Positions 1 to 11,200 are shown, counted from the stretch's first letter. The stretch is DNA of 64,000 nucleotides from Gracilaria gracilis (GCA_030374805.1 JARGSG010000211.1:1-64000), one strand, 5' to 3'. Numbers and translations are program-made. The notes: generated by a model not told the origin, from the letters alone.

Positions 1-1
1 C

Positions 2-1273
2 AATTCCCATTTCGTTCCACGGAAAGCGAGTGATCTCAGTCGCAGATTGCTGACATTGGACGTCTTGATCATTGATGAGATATCTATGATTGATGCCAGT
101 ACCTTTGATCGCCTAGAAAACATCTGCTCGACATCTAGGAAAATCCCAATTGCAAAACGTATTCAGAGACCTTTTGGAGGTCTCCAAGTTATACTGTGCG
201 GAGACTTTTGTCAACTTCCTCCGGTGAAGAAGAGTATAAGTGAGAGATCCATTCCGTTCTGTTTTGAGAGCAAAGCCTGGAAGAAGTGCAATTTCTCAAC
301 CGTTTCCCTACGAGTACCTCACAGACAGAATGATTTTGGTTTCTCAACGTTGTTGAATGAGATGCGTTTTGGGGTTGTCTCGGATTCCACGTTATCGCTC
401 TTTAATTCTCTGTCATCAAGGTTTTCTTTTCAAAGAGACCCCAGCAGTTCTGAACCGTTTACAAAATTATTTCCTTGCCGATTTCAAGTCGAGAGAGAAA
501 ACAACTCGCGTTTGCATGGTCTAAAGGGTTCAGGAATCCGCTATATAGCCATGGACAGAGTAGAAACTTCTTCTTCGAAAGGCACAGTGATCAACATCGA
601 CACCCGTTTAAACCAACTTTCAGCTCCATCTGTGCTTCACATCAAAACTGGCTGCCGGGTGCTATGCACAAAAAACTTAAACCAGAACCTTGGTATCGTA
701 AATGGGTCAGCAGGGGAGGTTATTGGATTCGCAAAAACCAGATATGGAGCGGGTGTCAACAAGGAAGGTTTGTTCGAAAATTACCAGGACTATAAAGGGA
801 ATCCCCGCAGTATTTTAGGGGAAGAAGTTTTCCAACTGTCAGAATCTAGTGCTCGAGACTATGTGGGTGCTAGAACTGAGGACGGCTTTCTTTGCATGGA
901 CGTCGCGGATGCTGCTTTTCTTCCTGTTGTCAGGTTCGAAAACGGAATCTGTTTAACTATGAAGATGTGCAAGTGGGATGTCAACTTCGATAATGGCCGG
1001 GTTGTGCTTTCAAGGTCGCAGTTATGTCTTGCACTTGGTTGGGCCTTTTCTATCCACAAGTCCCAGGGCATGTCCATAGATAAGGTAGAGGTAGATCTTT
1101 CTCGATGTTTTGATTATGGGCAAGCATATGTGGCCCTTTCAAGAGCCAAATCGATCTATGGGCTTCGAGTGAAGGGGTTCTGCAAACGTTTTGTGAAAGT
1201 TCATCCAAAAGTTTTCGATTTTTACAAACACGACCCAGCCTTCAAGGATTACATTTCTAAGAGTCGGATATAG
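2..1273 (+). CDS. PIF1: PIF1-family DNA helicase, C-terminal part (5' end outside window)
   Basis: ATP-dependent 5'-3' DNA helicase of the PIF1 family (superfamily 1B), which acts on replication forks, G-quadruplexes and telomeres. The frame is open from base 2, so the start and the Walker A region lie upstream of the window. Visible motifs: Walker B LIIDEISM (DEIS at 74-85), motif III GDFCQLPPV (200-226), then near the C-terminus HKSQGM (from 1055) and AYVALSRAKS (about 1127-1156), followed by a VHPKV...FY tail. These match cellular PIF1 more closely than the PIF1-like helicase of Helitrons, and no Rep domain is visible here. Coding continues without introns to TAG at 1271. It faces the same way as the next gene, 660 bp downstream. 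It could be a host gene or the left part of a mobile gene cluster; the window does not decide. Confidence 0.9.
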   Translation, partial: NSHFVPRKASDLSRRLLTLDVLIIDEISMIDASTFDRLENICSTSRKIPIAKRIQRPFGGLQVILCGDFCQLPPVKKSISERSIPFCFESKAWKKCNFSTVSLRVPHRQNDFGFSTLLNEMRFGVVSDSTLSLFNSLSSRFSFQRDPSSSEPFTKLFPCRFQVERENNSRLHGLKGSGIRYIAMDRVETSSSKGTVINIDTRLNQLSAPSVLHIKTGCRVLCTKNLNQNLGIVNGSAGEVIGFAKTRYGAGVNKEGLFENYQDYKGNPRSILGEEVFQLSESSARDYVGARTEDGFLCMDVADAAFLPVVRFENGICLTMKMCKWDVNFDNGRVVLSRSQLCLALGWAFSIHKSQGMSIDKVEVDLSRCFDYGQAYVALSRAKSIYGLRVKGFCKRFVKVHPKVFDFYKHDPAFKDYISKSRI

Positions 1274-1796
1274 AGCGAAACTTGAATTGCTTGGAAAATT
1301 AGATAACAATACTTACTACAATTGTAGTAATACAGGGCCATTCATGGCATCCGTCTGCACAATGAATACCTCTCAATATATATGTATTGTGTACTCAGTT
1401 TACCTCGATGTCTTCTTTCGTGCTTTGCTACAGTGGAGGCCACAAGGCGCTAGATATGATTGGCGACTACTGGTTTTCAGGTTTAGCAGTCAGCATTAAT
1501 CTCTCTATTTGTGGGCCTTCTGCTCTGTCGTGACACTCGCGCTTTGGATTTTTGGCCGTATTCGACAGCATGCCAGATCATTCGTATTCTTTAACAATTC
1601 GCAGTTTTCTTCAGCAGAAGTTACCTACGTTTCCTTCCTTCCCTGCACGGCTTGATTTTGGATATTTGGATATGATTCTGACTTTGAACGCTTTATGGCT
1701 CCCTCGTCATCTCGAAATTATTCAAACCATAGGTGCGTGAACCTATATAATAATATCTAATAATAAAGTATTAGTAAAAAAATGTAATCTGACAAC
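1274..1796. other. Intergenic, AT-rich, no supported gene
   Basis: Between the helicase stop and the promoter of the next gene. Only short frames of 62-70 codons occur, with no recognisable motif. The last 60 bases are an AT-rich run. Confidence 0.5.
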
Positions 1797-1828
1797 ACGT
1801 GTGAAATGCAACTTTGCGTAATACACGT
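1797..1828. promoter_or_regulatory. Upstream hairpin motif, copy 1
   Basis: Inverted repeat with 14-nt arms, ACGTGTGAAATGCA (1797-1810) and TGCGTAATACACGT (1815-1828), around a 4-nt loop. The arms are imperfectly complementary. The same 14-4-14 design recurs at 3451-3482, 8025-8056 and 16565-16596, each time upstream of a gene of this cluster or its duplicate, which suggests a shared cis-element. Here it lies 107 bp before the ATG and just before a TATA box. Confidence 0.6.
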
Positions 1829-1839
1829 TGACCACGTCA

Positions 1840-1847
1840 TATATAAA
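1840..1847 (+). promoter_or_regulatory. TATA box
   Basis: TATATAAA, 88 bp before the ATG at 1935 and immediately after hairpin copy 1. The spacing suits a start of transcription near 1870 and a short 5' leader. Confidence 0.55.
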
Positions 1848-1934
1848 TGAATCGCTTCACAAAGTCTTCGTTCACTCACCCGTCTAGTTGATGAGAAGAG
1901 CAGCTGGAGTTAAGGTCCAGCCGTGTGATCCAGA

Positions 1935-3137
1935 ATGATTTCTCAGCTAAGGCTTAGAACATCCTCACATGTAGAAAAAGACGGGTGTACTCCAGTCGGG
2001 TTTCTTTTGGACTATGAGGATCCAAAATGTCTCAAAACGTTTTCAGAGCCCCCGGTATTTCGTGCCGCAAGATTGTTCACGAACCATCATTGTCAAACAG
2101 TCAACTATCAGTTAGTTTTTGTTTCGCTTTCTGGCGAGGAGCTCGTCTACCACACCGGATACGTAAAAAGATCTGTTATAGAGGGCGAGATTGAGTTTCA
2201 CGAATCGAACGGAAATGTTTATGAGATACTAGTCGGGAAATTTGACAGTTTCAACGGGTATCTCTTCTCCCAATCATCTTTGGTCGGAATGCCTATCCAA
2301 ATTCCCTTATTACCACGTCGAAGAGACGAAGCGTTAGTATGGGATTATTCACGTATGGTTTGCGATGCTGCAAACTGCTCCCGAATCCGTATCCTTCAAG
2401 AATGGCTGGGTTTCTTGGCGCTGGTCCATGCTCCATCCACCATATTCATCATGGAGGCAACTATACGGAAAACACTATTTTGTGATAAAGATTTGCAAAC
2501 TGGTAAAGATCGGAAACATGCCCGAATTCCGTTGACATCATCATGGGTGCCAAGTACAAGTTTGCTCTGGGTCTATTACTCCACGCCCAAACCATTTTGC
2601 TTGAGAACATTCTTGTGCGAACTTCTCTCTGGGAGCGATTGGGATGAAGAGCTTGCTAGACTAGTGGAACGGTTTTCTCCCAGGCATGAAGGATTTTACA
2701 AAGCCGCTCTTGTGGAAAAGGAGGGACGAACGTCGATATCCTTCGATTATGGTGAAGAGAGCTTATTTGAACTCCAAGTTCGGCGAGTGGCAGTTCCAGC
2801 AATTGCGAATGGCGTCTCCGCGAGAAAAACATATGGAACGCTGGTGTACTTTTATCAACCTATATCCTTTGATGCCTTCACATCACCAACGAACAAAATC
2901 CCTCTAGGTTTTTTCTCGACAAGCAAATACGTTCCACTTTCCATGCTCCCAGGAGATTTGCCAGAAGAGAATATAATCAGTTTCGGCGTCATAAGAAGCG
3001 AACTAAATGAGCTTTGGAGCAGAATCTGGCATAAAAACTACACAAAGCCACACTCCGAGGCAACTGGAACCATACAAGCCGTGCTTGATGATGGTTATGA
3101 AAACCTTCTTCACCTTCCCTCTTTGGCTAAATTCTGA
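1935..3137 (+). CDS. Unknown protein, 400 aa, of the gene cluster
   Basis: I do not recognise this protein. It starts at a clear ATG behind a hairpin plus TATA promoter and runs intronless to TGA at 3135. It has mixed alpha/beta composition, no signal peptide, no membrane segment and no obvious metal-binding cluster. In the middle is a stretch LLWVYYSTPKP followed about 20 residues later by DEELARLVERF. The reverse-strand unknown gene at 18564-19718, of similar length, has YLAWVPAPKP followed at similar spacing by DESTQLERIF. Both also have a W/Y-x-PISF motif nearer the C-terminus. The two may therefore be distant paralogues, which is inference from eye alignment only. Its place between the helicase and ParB-like genes suggests a role in the same cluster. 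Confidence 0.75.
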   Translation: MISQLRLRTSSHVEKDGCTPVGFLLDYEDPKCLKTFSEPPVFRAARLFTNHHCQTVNYQLVFVSLSGEELVYHTGYVKRSVIEGEIEFHESNGNVYEILVGKFDSFNGYLFSQSSLVGMPIQIPLLPRRRDEALVWDYSRMVCDAANCSRIRILQEWLGFLALVHAPSTIFIMEATIRKTLFCDKDLQTGKDRKHARIPLTSSWVPSTSLLWVYYSTPKPFCLRTFLCELLSGSDWDEELARLVERFSPRHEGFYKAALVEKEGRTSISFDYGEESLFELQVRRVAVPAIANGVSARKTYGTLVYFYQPISFDAFTSPTNKIPLGFFSTSKYVPLSMLPGDLPEENIISFGVIRSELNELWSRIWHKNYTKPHSEATGTIQAVLDDGYENLLHLPSLAKF

Positions 3138-3268
3138 ATCTATCATGATCCCCAGGAAGCCATATGTCGGAGCAAGTACTCCAAAGACTGAGGAGCGACA
3201 CCAGATTCAGGAAATACTATACACGCAATGAATACAAAGAAATTAAAATTGGTTCTCTTTCTTTACCA

Positions 3269-3590
3269 CAGTGCTTTTCAGCTTCTGAAGGAAAACAGAA
3301 CAATCTATGATATAACTCAAACCCAACCAAACTGTGGTACAAAACTGTGCTACACAAACATGAACCGCGTTTTGGCTGTGTCCTAGGACAGAGAACATGC
3401 GGTGTACACGTAACTGAAAAATACTGTTCATAATTTTGAACACCTGTACAACGTGTAGAATGCAAAAGTGCATTTTACACGTGGAGGATTGCTTCTCGCG
3501 ACGCAGCTTTTGCAAATCATGAGAGCTTGCTGAACTCCGTTTGCAACAATCGTGGACATTGACGACAAGCTTATTTCAACCTTTTGTTCC
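3269..3590 (+). repeat. 5' part of a duplicated segment (upstream region of the peptidase gene)
   Basis: This segment and the pseudogene after it (3269-4024) match 16397-17190, the upstream region and first part of the USP-like peptidase gene. It carries the GTCCTAGGAC palindrome (3380-3389) and hairpin copy 2 (arms 3451-3464 and 3469-3482, ACGTGTAGAATGCA and TGCATTTTACACGT, loop AAAG). In this copy the arms are almost perfectly complementary. Confidence 0.75.
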
Positions 3591-3998
3591 CTCACATTGA
3601 GGTTATCGACTTGCCACATACCTGTCTAAAACCCAGATATTGATCCTGTTATTTAGCAGTATAACAAATCAGTAAGGCAGTGTCATAAACCACTTGCAGT
3701 GGGTCATATGCCAGCGACGGAATCAGGAAGCGAGAACGAATATCTCTTGATTTCATTAACCGATTCTTCCCCAGAATACGGACGCAATGGCGGTTCGAAC
3801 GTTGACGGTATATCTAGTGGCGATGGCCATGGGTCTGGGTCTGAATGGAATCTAGATGATTTAATTGTTGACTCGTCCTCTGATTTGCAAAAGCAGAAAG
3901 ACGAGTCGAGTCACAAAGTCGAGCATCCAGGGATTAGAGCCGAAGATATTTTACCAGAAATACAGAAAGCAGCTAGCCAACAGCCCAAAGTCGAATGA
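3591..3998 (+). pseudogene. Truncated copy of the USP-like peptidase gene (N-terminal part only)
   Basis: The 99 residues readable from about 3699 are nearly the same as residues ~37-135 of the protein encoded at 16756-18528, including ATxSxSENEYLLIS, GSGSEWNLD and IVDSSSDLQKQKDESSHK. Compared with the intact copy, about 50 bp are missing near 3630, removing the original ATG. The match ends near 4024, before the catalytic domain. It is a partial duplication in direct orientation, about 13 kb from its parent, ending 87 bp before the convergent stop of the ParB-like gene. A short acidic protein could still be made, but the peptidase function is lost. Confidence 0.8.
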
Positions 3999-4084
3999 TG
4001 GATTGAAGTATACCAGTTTGAAATCTCTTCGAAGGCAATAATCAGGTTTTCACAAGTTCTCTTTTAGAAGTGGAAATATCGGAG

Positions 4085-7000
4085 TCAAAGGTAGTATTCG
4101 TTGCCATAGGCAGTGAACAGTTCTACAGCACCACAAACCTTACATCTGAATTTGTCGCCTTTCGCCTTCAGGTATTTCTTAAAGCGGCGAACATCAAGAA
4201 CGAATCGAATATAACTACTCTCAGAACGTAAGAATCTTTCAAAGCCTTCGCGTAGGAGAACCCTGAAATCAGAACCATTCTTGTAGTTTTCTTCGATATG
4301 AACGCACACGCTTTCAGAGTCTTCAATAGTATTAAAAGATGACCCAATACTGTTGTTGTTCATGAAATACCATAGGTGAGTGTCCGTAATACCTGCCATA
4401 TACATAGTTTTCAAATCAAATGGAGAAAGAAACCTGCCGAGCTCTTTGGAAGCGGTCTCTGCATCAACCAGTTCCCCTCGCGGGTACAATAAAGTAATTC
4501 GAGCATTAGATTTCTTCTCCATTAGCTTCTCACATTCGTCGAATGGTAGAAAGGCTCCAAGCTCAAACATTTCTCCATTTTTATCGTGAGAATTGGCACA
4601 CAGTTCATTATCTGAGTATCCAGCCATCGGGGTTTCTCCCCCTTTTGTTCGGCGAAGAAGTAAACTTGAGTGACGGATGACCTTTACAGCTCCAAAAACA
4701 TCTCCGTCTTCGCGTCCAACCTCACAGCGGAACATTGTCTTCATGGCATCGGGAACATCATCAGTGTTGTTTATCTCATTTGCCTTGCTCTCAATGCCTT
4801 CCAAAGCACAATGCCCATCACAATGGCATTGCCGAAGGCATACGTCCCGAAGATACTTATAGCACCTTTTGTACTCTATTCCATGACTATAAGGCATAGC
4901 TCGGTAGAAGTTTCTCAAACTGTAAGTGATTTCATCAGCATGACATAATGCTTTCATCACAAAGAACTTCCCGCAAGTGAAGTCAAACAAATTACATTCA
5001 GCTTCAACAACGGTGAGATAAACGTCACGAAGAAAACGATCCTGATCTTGATGAGACCATATGACACATGTTGGAATCGATGGGCGTCCCTTCACTTCGC
5101 GCGTAAAGGAATCTGCTATTTTGTATACCACAGCAGCTGAGACTAACGACACGGTTCGGTTCTCGATTACGTTCCAATCTTTCTTGCTCAATATGAAAAT
5201 ATTGCTTACTTCATAAAGAACACTGCCCAAGCGTAGCTCACTGCATGCTGATGAATCAAAGTCACTGCATATATATATGACAGTACTGAACTGCGTACCG
5301 TCTTTTGCACACTCTTGTAAAGCAAGCTTGGAACTCCGTCCGTCTTCCCAAAAGTCTCCAAAGTCCACGAAGGCAACCCCTGGAAGATTGCTCTTCTCAG
5401 GACTTGAAAAGAGAACGCGATCATCCCGTCCAATATGGACACCTAGAACTTTAAACCATTCAGTCAATTGCATGGCATGAGTCCAGCAGCTCTCCAGACA
5501 TCGCAACTTCCCTTGTTTCCCTTTCGTTTCCTTCTCACAGTTCTTCTTTATCCTATCTTCATCATTAAGAATGGCGCCCAAGTCAATTCCATGGCCGTCC
5601 AGTCTGTACTTCTTCGAAACCTTACCACTTCCTGCTTTCGAACGCTTTCGTTTTTTCCTTCGTGCCGGCTGTCCTTTCTTCATTGACGTCCGATGTATTC
5701 CTAGATTGGAGAGCGGTCTAGCCTCAGTTTCGATCTCAATGACATCATCGGTATCCTCTTCCACATAAAGGTTCTGGCCACCTTCTTCAATGATCCCCTG
5801 TCCTTTATTGGAGTGCTCAGGAGATTTCTCATCTTCAAGACCAATACTCTGCAACATGTTTTGAAGATCAGAGGTCTTAGAAAGTATCTCGCATGTTTCC
5901 TCTTCCGGAGAAGGGCGTCCCTTTAACTGAACTTCTTCAGGTTTTTGCTTCGGCCTCTCCGAAACATCTTCATTGGCTCCGTTTCCAGAAATTGTCGCAT
6001 CCTTTTCTCCCGCGCTTGCAGCGATGCAACCTATCTTTTGTGCTGCTAGAAGTTCAGATTTAGTTCCAGAAGCTCCAATCTCGTCTGGCTTAGAATCTGG
6101 GGATATAACTGTACCATGTTCAAAATCTCGAACAAATGTATCTGAAGGCTCTGCAGCATGTGAAGGAGCAGCATCATCAGAGTCGGAACAGAGAGCATCC
6201 GTTGCTAAATCTCCTTGAGATTTCTTCTCACTCAGAATTGGACGTTCGACATCCAGTTCGCCCGCATTGCCAACAGCAGCATGCTTTGGTTCATTTTCAC
6301 GTTCATTCTCCCCTTCCACGTCAGCACGTTGCTTCGCAAATGGAACATCATCGTTTACCTTGCTGCTCGACTCTTTTAACCCCGCATGCAAAGAAAGGTT
6401 TGCGTTTGCTTCTTCAACATTTCGTTCAATCTCTTCGGATGGCATATCGTTTTCCTTTTTCGCATTTTGCCAATTATGCAGCACGGAATTGTGCTGACCT
6501 CCCTCACTTAGCCTAGTAGCATTTGAACTCTTATCGGCAGTCTCCATTTCTAAAGCATTCGAAACATTTGTAAATTGTACGAAGTCAGCACTGTTAATTT
6601 CTGACTCACGAAGGTCCCACATGGTGAAGAGTGTTGAATTTGGCAGTGCTTCCTTCAAAACTGAACGAAAATTACGAAAGAAGTCACTTTCTCCACTAGA
6701 GCTGCTTTTCTTGACCAGCTTTCCTTCGCCAACTTTTAAAAGCGTTTTCCATACTACTTTCTCTTCAGCATTTTCATCAAGAGCTTCAAACGAAATGTCT
6801 TTCGGAATCAGATCAATGATATAGGATGCTACTCTATTCAATATGGTCTCCGACTTCCAAGGCATTTGCATTTTCCATGCGACTATGGCTGTCACTACGA
6901 CACCTAGTTGTAGTCTCTCCTTTAAAAGCAGAGAACAACCACGAAATAAACGTTGCCCTTCTGACTCTTTCGCAGGAAAAAGTTTGAAATGTTCTAGTCC

Positions 7001-7774
7001 GAGAAGAAACGAAGAGAACCCTTTTCGGCCTCGCAAAACTGCTTTCGGGACAAAGAGTCCTGTACTTCTGTGTTTCTCCATGACATGCTTCACTGAAGGA
7101 AATAATGCAAAGGAGATGGCCAAGATCTTCTTCACAGAGTCAGTACCAGGCAGCAACAACTTGCTGCTGAGTTCTTTGTCTTTTAAGAGTTCTTTCAACC
7201 CTGAAAACTGTGTTCCAGGTTCTGGCAAACAGTTCATGATGTCTGTTACGCACGGGACATTGGCAAGAACCGATCTCGAGTTTTGTAAGGAGAGGAAGCG
7301 GGACGCGCTCGGGGAGAAGTCCAAAACTATTTTGACCAGAAATTTTGACGTGGCGAACAGCTCTGAGTTGCTTTTCTCACCAGTTTTGACATATCTCCGG
7401 ATCGATTCGATCCGATGTCTTCCATCGACAAAGTTCATGGTGCCGATAACCCCAGCAGTCTTGAGGTGCAGAAGAGGAAGTGACTGGAACCTCTGGAGCG
7501 TTTCTCCATGTACATTCCATACATTCAATCCACGTAGATCTGATTGGGAAACATTCACGATAGAAAATAGTTCCATATCTCTTTTGCTAAGGGAAACGAT
7601 CGGCATTCCCAGACGAGTTTTGTCCACTCCATATACTTGGAATTCTTGTATTAAATTATTGATGAGTTCTTCATCTCTGTTTCGCAAAGAGATGTTCCTA
7701 GTCTGCCTTTCAATCTCATTGAGGTCGTTGGCAGTGATCAGCACTATTCGCGGAAGTTGTGGGCCGTCTTCCAT
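4085..7774 (-). CDS. Large protein with ParB/DGQHR-like N-terminal domain (1229 aa)
   Basis: The first ATG in frame is at 7774; the frame is open further up to 7891 without another ATG. The N-terminal ~220 residues carry VDGRHRIESIRRY (D117-G-R-H-R) and, downstream, LSLQNSRSVLANVP. This pattern fits the ParB/sulfiredoxin/DGQHR superfamily, whose members bind or cut DNA or act in DNA modification systems. A long low-complexity Glu/Ser/Asn-rich middle follows, then a basic nuclear-localisation-like cluster (QPARRKKRKRSK). The C-terminal ~450 residues look globular but unfamiliar; they contain a Cys-rich stretch CLRQCHCDGHC and, near the end, FRCKVCGAVELF, a possible zinc-binding knuckle. The second ParB-like gene lies upstream on the same strand, 445 bp away. 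The N-terminal pattern is shared with that gene, so they are probably paralogues at that end. Function is unknown; a nuclear, DNA-related role is inferred. Confidence 0.75.
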   Translation of the reverse strand: MEDGPQLPRIVLITANDLNEIERQTRNISLRNRDEELINNLIQEFQVYGVDKTRLGMPIVSLSKRDMELFSIVNVSQSDLRGLNVWNVHGETLQRFQSLPLLHLKTAGVIGTMNFVDGRHRIESIRRYVKTGEKSNSELFATSKFLVKIVLDFSPSASRFLSLQNSRSVLANVPCVTDIMNCLPEPGTQFSGLKELLKDKELSSKLLLPGTDSVKKILAISFALFPSVKHVMEKHRSTGLFVPKAVLRGRKGFSSFLLGLEHFKLFPAKESEGQRLFRGCSLLLKERLQLGVVVTAIVAWKMQMPWKSETILNRVASYIIDLIPKDISFEALDENAEEKVVWKTLLKVGEGKLVKKSSSSGESDFFRNFRSVLKEALPNSTLFTMWDLRESEINSADFVQFTNVSNALEMETADKSSNATRLSEGGQHNSVLHNWQNAKKENDMPSEEIERNVEEANANLSLHAGLKESSSKVNDDVPFAKQRADVEGENERENEPKHAAVGNAGELDVERPILSEKKSQGDLATDALCSDSDDAAPSHAAEPSDTFVRDFEHGTVISPDSKPDEIGASGTKSELLAAQKIGCIAASAGEKDATISGNGANEDVSERPKQKPEEVQLKGRPSPEEETCEILSKTSDLQNMLQSIGLEDEKSPEHSNKGQGIIEEGGQNLYVEEDTDDVIEIETEARPLSNLGIHRTSMKKGQPARRKKRKRSKAGSGKVSKKYRLDGHGIDLGAILNDEDRIKKNCEKETKGKQGKLRCLESCWTHAMQLTEWFKVLGVHIGRDDRVLFSSPEKSNLPGVAFVDFGDFWEDGRSSKLALQECAKDGTQFSTVIYICSDFDSSACSELRLGSVLYEVSNIFILSKKDWNVIENRTVSLVSAAVVYKIADSFTREVKGRPSIPTCVIWSHQDQDRFLRDVYLTVVEAECNLFDFTCGKFFVMKALCHADEITYSLRNFYRAMPYSHGIEYKRCYKYLRDVCLRQCHCDGHCALEGIESKANEINNTDDVPDAMKTMFRCEVGREDGDVFGAVKVIRHSSLLLRRTKGGETPMAGYSDNELCANSHDKNGEMFELGAFLPFDECEKLMEKKSNARITLLYPRGELVDAETASKELGRFLSPFDLKTMYMAGITDTHLWYFMNNNSIGSSFNTIEDSESVCVHIEENYKNGSDFRVLLREGFERFLRSESSYIRFVLDVRRFKKYLKAKGDKFRCKVCGAVELFTAYGNEYYL

Positions 7775-8219
7775 CGATACTTTCGCTCGATGGAGGCTTC
7801 TAAGATAACCAGACAGTTTTGGAGCCTGTGAGGAAAAGCAAAAGCCTACGGCCAAGCCTGAATGAGATAATGAGCCGCAAACCAAGAACAAACTGTTATT
7901 GTTGGCTACCTACAGTGGCCTGCTCTGCAATTGCAGGGTGTGTGGAACTATCTAACTTGAACGTATGTAGCTGCAAGTCCTGCTCATCTTGGAAGTCAGA
8001 GCTCCAAAATTCAATACCTGTACAACGTGTAGATCGCAAAAGTGCATTCTACACGTGTATGATTGGTTGCCAGGCAGCTGCAGAGGTACAGTACCTCTGT
8101 ATTGAAAATTGGAGCGTTCTATATAGACTGCATGTAACTATACCATTGTATTGTGGAAACCGAAGCGGTATGTCTTGTGTCTATTGATCCTTATAACAAT
8201 ACCATAGCATAATCATTCA
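7775..8219. other. Intergenic region between two reverse-strand genes
   Basis: Holds the 3' flank of the 1168-aa gene and the promoter side of the 1229-aa gene. A TATATAG-like box on the minus strand lies near 8119-8126, and hairpin copy 3 at 8025-8056. No further gene is supported. Confidence 0.5.
8025..8056. promoter_or_regulatory. Upstream hairpin motif, copy 3
   Basis: Arms ACGTGTAGATCGCA (8025-8038) and TGCATTCTACACGT (8043-8056) around loop AAAG. It lies about 250 bp upstream of the ATG of the 1229-aa gene. The outer parts of the arms and the loop agree with the copies at 3451 and 16565, while the inner parts have drifted. Confidence 0.6.
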
Positions 8220-11200
8220 TCATCCAACCGCGCCTTTGTTATTTTCATCACTCTTCCCTCCGTATGAACCCCCTTCGTGACTATTACCACCCCCGTCTCC
8301 CAGTTCCGATCCAAATTCCGCATGCGGGTCATGGTCTTCCTCTTCTGTCTCATTGTTCAGGTCTTTCTTGTACTGACTTGGTCTGAACTGAGCGTTCAAG
8401 TGGACACCATCTGGTAAATTGTAACCTTCTGGAACGAAGTACATATGGTATCGCAAACTTCCATTTTGTGAAATAAAATCGGTGTGGGACGCTCCTGCAT
8501 GAAAACAATCACCCCGCCCTACCAAGACAGACTTCGGGGGAATGTGGACGAGGCCAACTTTGCTCACACGAGACAGTGCTCTTACTTTCTCTCCTGCAAG
8601 CGCAATGGACTTGTGTGCCCCCTCACAGACCCAAATTGCCGCTCCACCGCTACTTGTGCAGATAACAAAGTAGCCAGGATTCCCCTGGCCGCTCAAAGTA
8701 TCCTCACGGTTCAACCCAGGAAAGTCCGAGTGCAGCATTTGTCGCCCGCAGTTCACCGAAGTGTATAGCCAACGCCCTCCAGTCCTTGGCATGAACATTT
8801 TCTTAGAACCCTCTCCGGTTCCTTTTATTGTACAAGAAAATTGTCTCTGAAGTCCTGCTTTTCGGTTGTTTGCCACCCGAAGCAATGCCATGATCTGACC
8901 CAGACGGCAATCAACGAGCGCACGAGCTCGTACAGCCCAGACCCGGTTTGGATTCTGTTCAATCGATTCCGTTATTCCCGTCCACGTGCTTATATAACGT
9001 CCGCAACCCTCTTTAGACATCATATGATCCTTCTCCAATCCTTCATTCAGGATCGTGTTCCACTCCTTCCGATTATTCAGTTCTTTAAGTTCATGTTCTC
9101 CAGGAAAATTCGTAACCATTTCTTGTACTAAGGATGAAAAGAATCCAGTTGAGTCTCGCAATTTACATAACGCCTCGCCCCGGACAGAATTTGGAATCTG
9201 TTCGTCATTCAAAAACCCTTCCAGAATGCAATATCCTTTCTCGAACAACTGGGCTTGCCGTTGCGCAAAGTAAGCAATCGCTACATCATCCTCAACTACA
9301 GCAGCAGTCCACAGTTGCTGGTCAACAGTCTTTCCTGCCACTTCTTCCTCCTTTAACAATACGTCTTCTAAACCATTTGCGCGGTAGTACTCATACGCTG
9401 CATGCCAGTGCACTATATGATGCGTGTCGCGTAAATCTGCCAACGTAATTATGCGCAAGCATTCTGCCCTGTGTCCTTGCGGCACAAATATACTCCGCAA
9501 CCAAGGCCCCTTCGCCTCAATTGGATTCCTGAATTCTCTTCTTTCCAAGAGGCCGTGCCTAAGCTCTTTCCCGTCTACTTCCTCATCCTCATCTGTCCTT
9601 TCTATTATCTGCCGCCATCCTGAAGAGCTTGGGATCTTGGTAACTAGTCTTGTCCATGGTGGGAAAGCAAGTCCTTCGAACGGAGCATCTACACCAGTTA
9701 TTCCTATTGGTAGCTTATCTGGGACATCATCCTCGAATTTGCGTCGTCTGGGACCCACAAATTCAAGTGCCTGAACTTTTTTGGGTTCCGTGTTCCTCAT
9801 TATTGCCTTTCTTTGTCCCACGTTGCGAATCATTTGTTCAGATTCTCGCGTCTTATCAACATCAGTGTCACAATCTTTATTTGCTCCGTACAGCACAGAG
9901 AACTGCACCATTTCCAAGTGCTCGATGATTTCCTCCATCTTGCGCTGGTCCAGTTTTCGGAACTTTTTCACGATGTCGTCCACATTCAGAACTCCCGGGG
10001 CAAACAAAGCGTCTTCGGCATCGGTAGAGTCCACAATCTTCCTACGCTTCCTTTTTCCCTGCTTTCGTCTTCCAGTGTTTGGTCGAGAACCTCCCTTGGA
10101 TTTCTTGGAAGTACTTCCCGTTGTTTCTCTTGGATTTTTGGTTGCTCTTGTTTCTGATTCTCCACAAGATGGAGGTTCCGTGATTTGGGGTTTTTCTCTC
10201 GATGCGGACGGTGTAACAAAATCTTTTGATCTTGTAAATGCACCTACGCCTTCTTCTGAAATACTTTCTCTTCTAGTCTTCTGCTGTAAAGCAAACCGTT
10301 CAGCAGTGTTCGAATCTCCCGGACGACACTGTTGCGGCAACTCCGATATACATGCGTCGTTCAGGTTAGTGGCATTCTCCCTCACAACGTCTCCCAGATC
10401 TTTCCCAACAATGCTCACCAGAAATTTTCGAACTTGTCTTAAACGAAGCCTTCTTTCTCGATCTCGTCTGGTTTTAGACTTAAACTGCCGGAATCCCACC
10501 ATGTTATGCACAATAGCCACATTCAGTTGCACAGTTTCACTATTTGTCGCTTTCACCCCATCCTGTAATAGTTCTCCCACACTTCTATTGTGGTAATTTG
10601 CCGTGCGCTCCACTTGGTTATACAGAATCTTGACGTTGGCATAAAACGAGGACATCACGGTGTAAAAAGCACCCGCCCCACGGCCGCTTTCGATTCTTCC
10701 AATCGCACATGCCAAACAAAGTTTAAACCCATCCAAAGGCATTCCCCACAGAATCGAGTTTGACAAATGAACTAGGCCAAGTGAAGGGCATTTCGTAAAG
10801 GCGGCCTCCAAAATCTTGAATACTTCATCGTCTTTGGCCATCCTGTATGCAATGTTCGCATAACGTAGAATTTGCCTGACCTGAAGATCGCCTAAAGCAC
10901 CAGTGCTCTTCACCATCGCTGCCACGTCTACCACCCGTAGTTGCGACATTGTGACTGTTCTTCTCTCAATGGCTGCTTTCACATGCGAAACGCAGGCGTG
11001 CAAATTGTCCATGACGTTCATCGGCAACACTTGCTGCGAGTTCTGATTCAAAACCGCACCAAGGCCAAGCACTTCAAACATTGAAAGCAGTGTGCCATCC
11101 GCCTTCGAAAACAAGGTGGCTTCATAATTTTCCAACAGGTTCCTGAAATAGTTTGCGATGTCAGGGTTCTGGCTCTCGGCTAACCGCCTGAATGCTTTTA

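Noticed and set aside
47-1273. Helitron helicase
   Set aside because: The motifs (GDFCQLPPV, HKSQGM, AYVALSRA with VHPKV tail) fit cellular PIF1 better, and no Rep domain or Helitron end is seen in the window. The upstream part is missing, so this is not absolute.
6843-7808. 321-codon plus-strand ORF
   Set aside because: Shadow of the ParB-like gene on the minus strand; its composition is Ser/Thr/Phe-rich and typical of reverse translation.
9781-10596. 271-codon plus-strand ORF
   Set aside because: Shadow of the ParB-dioxygenase gene; no motifs.
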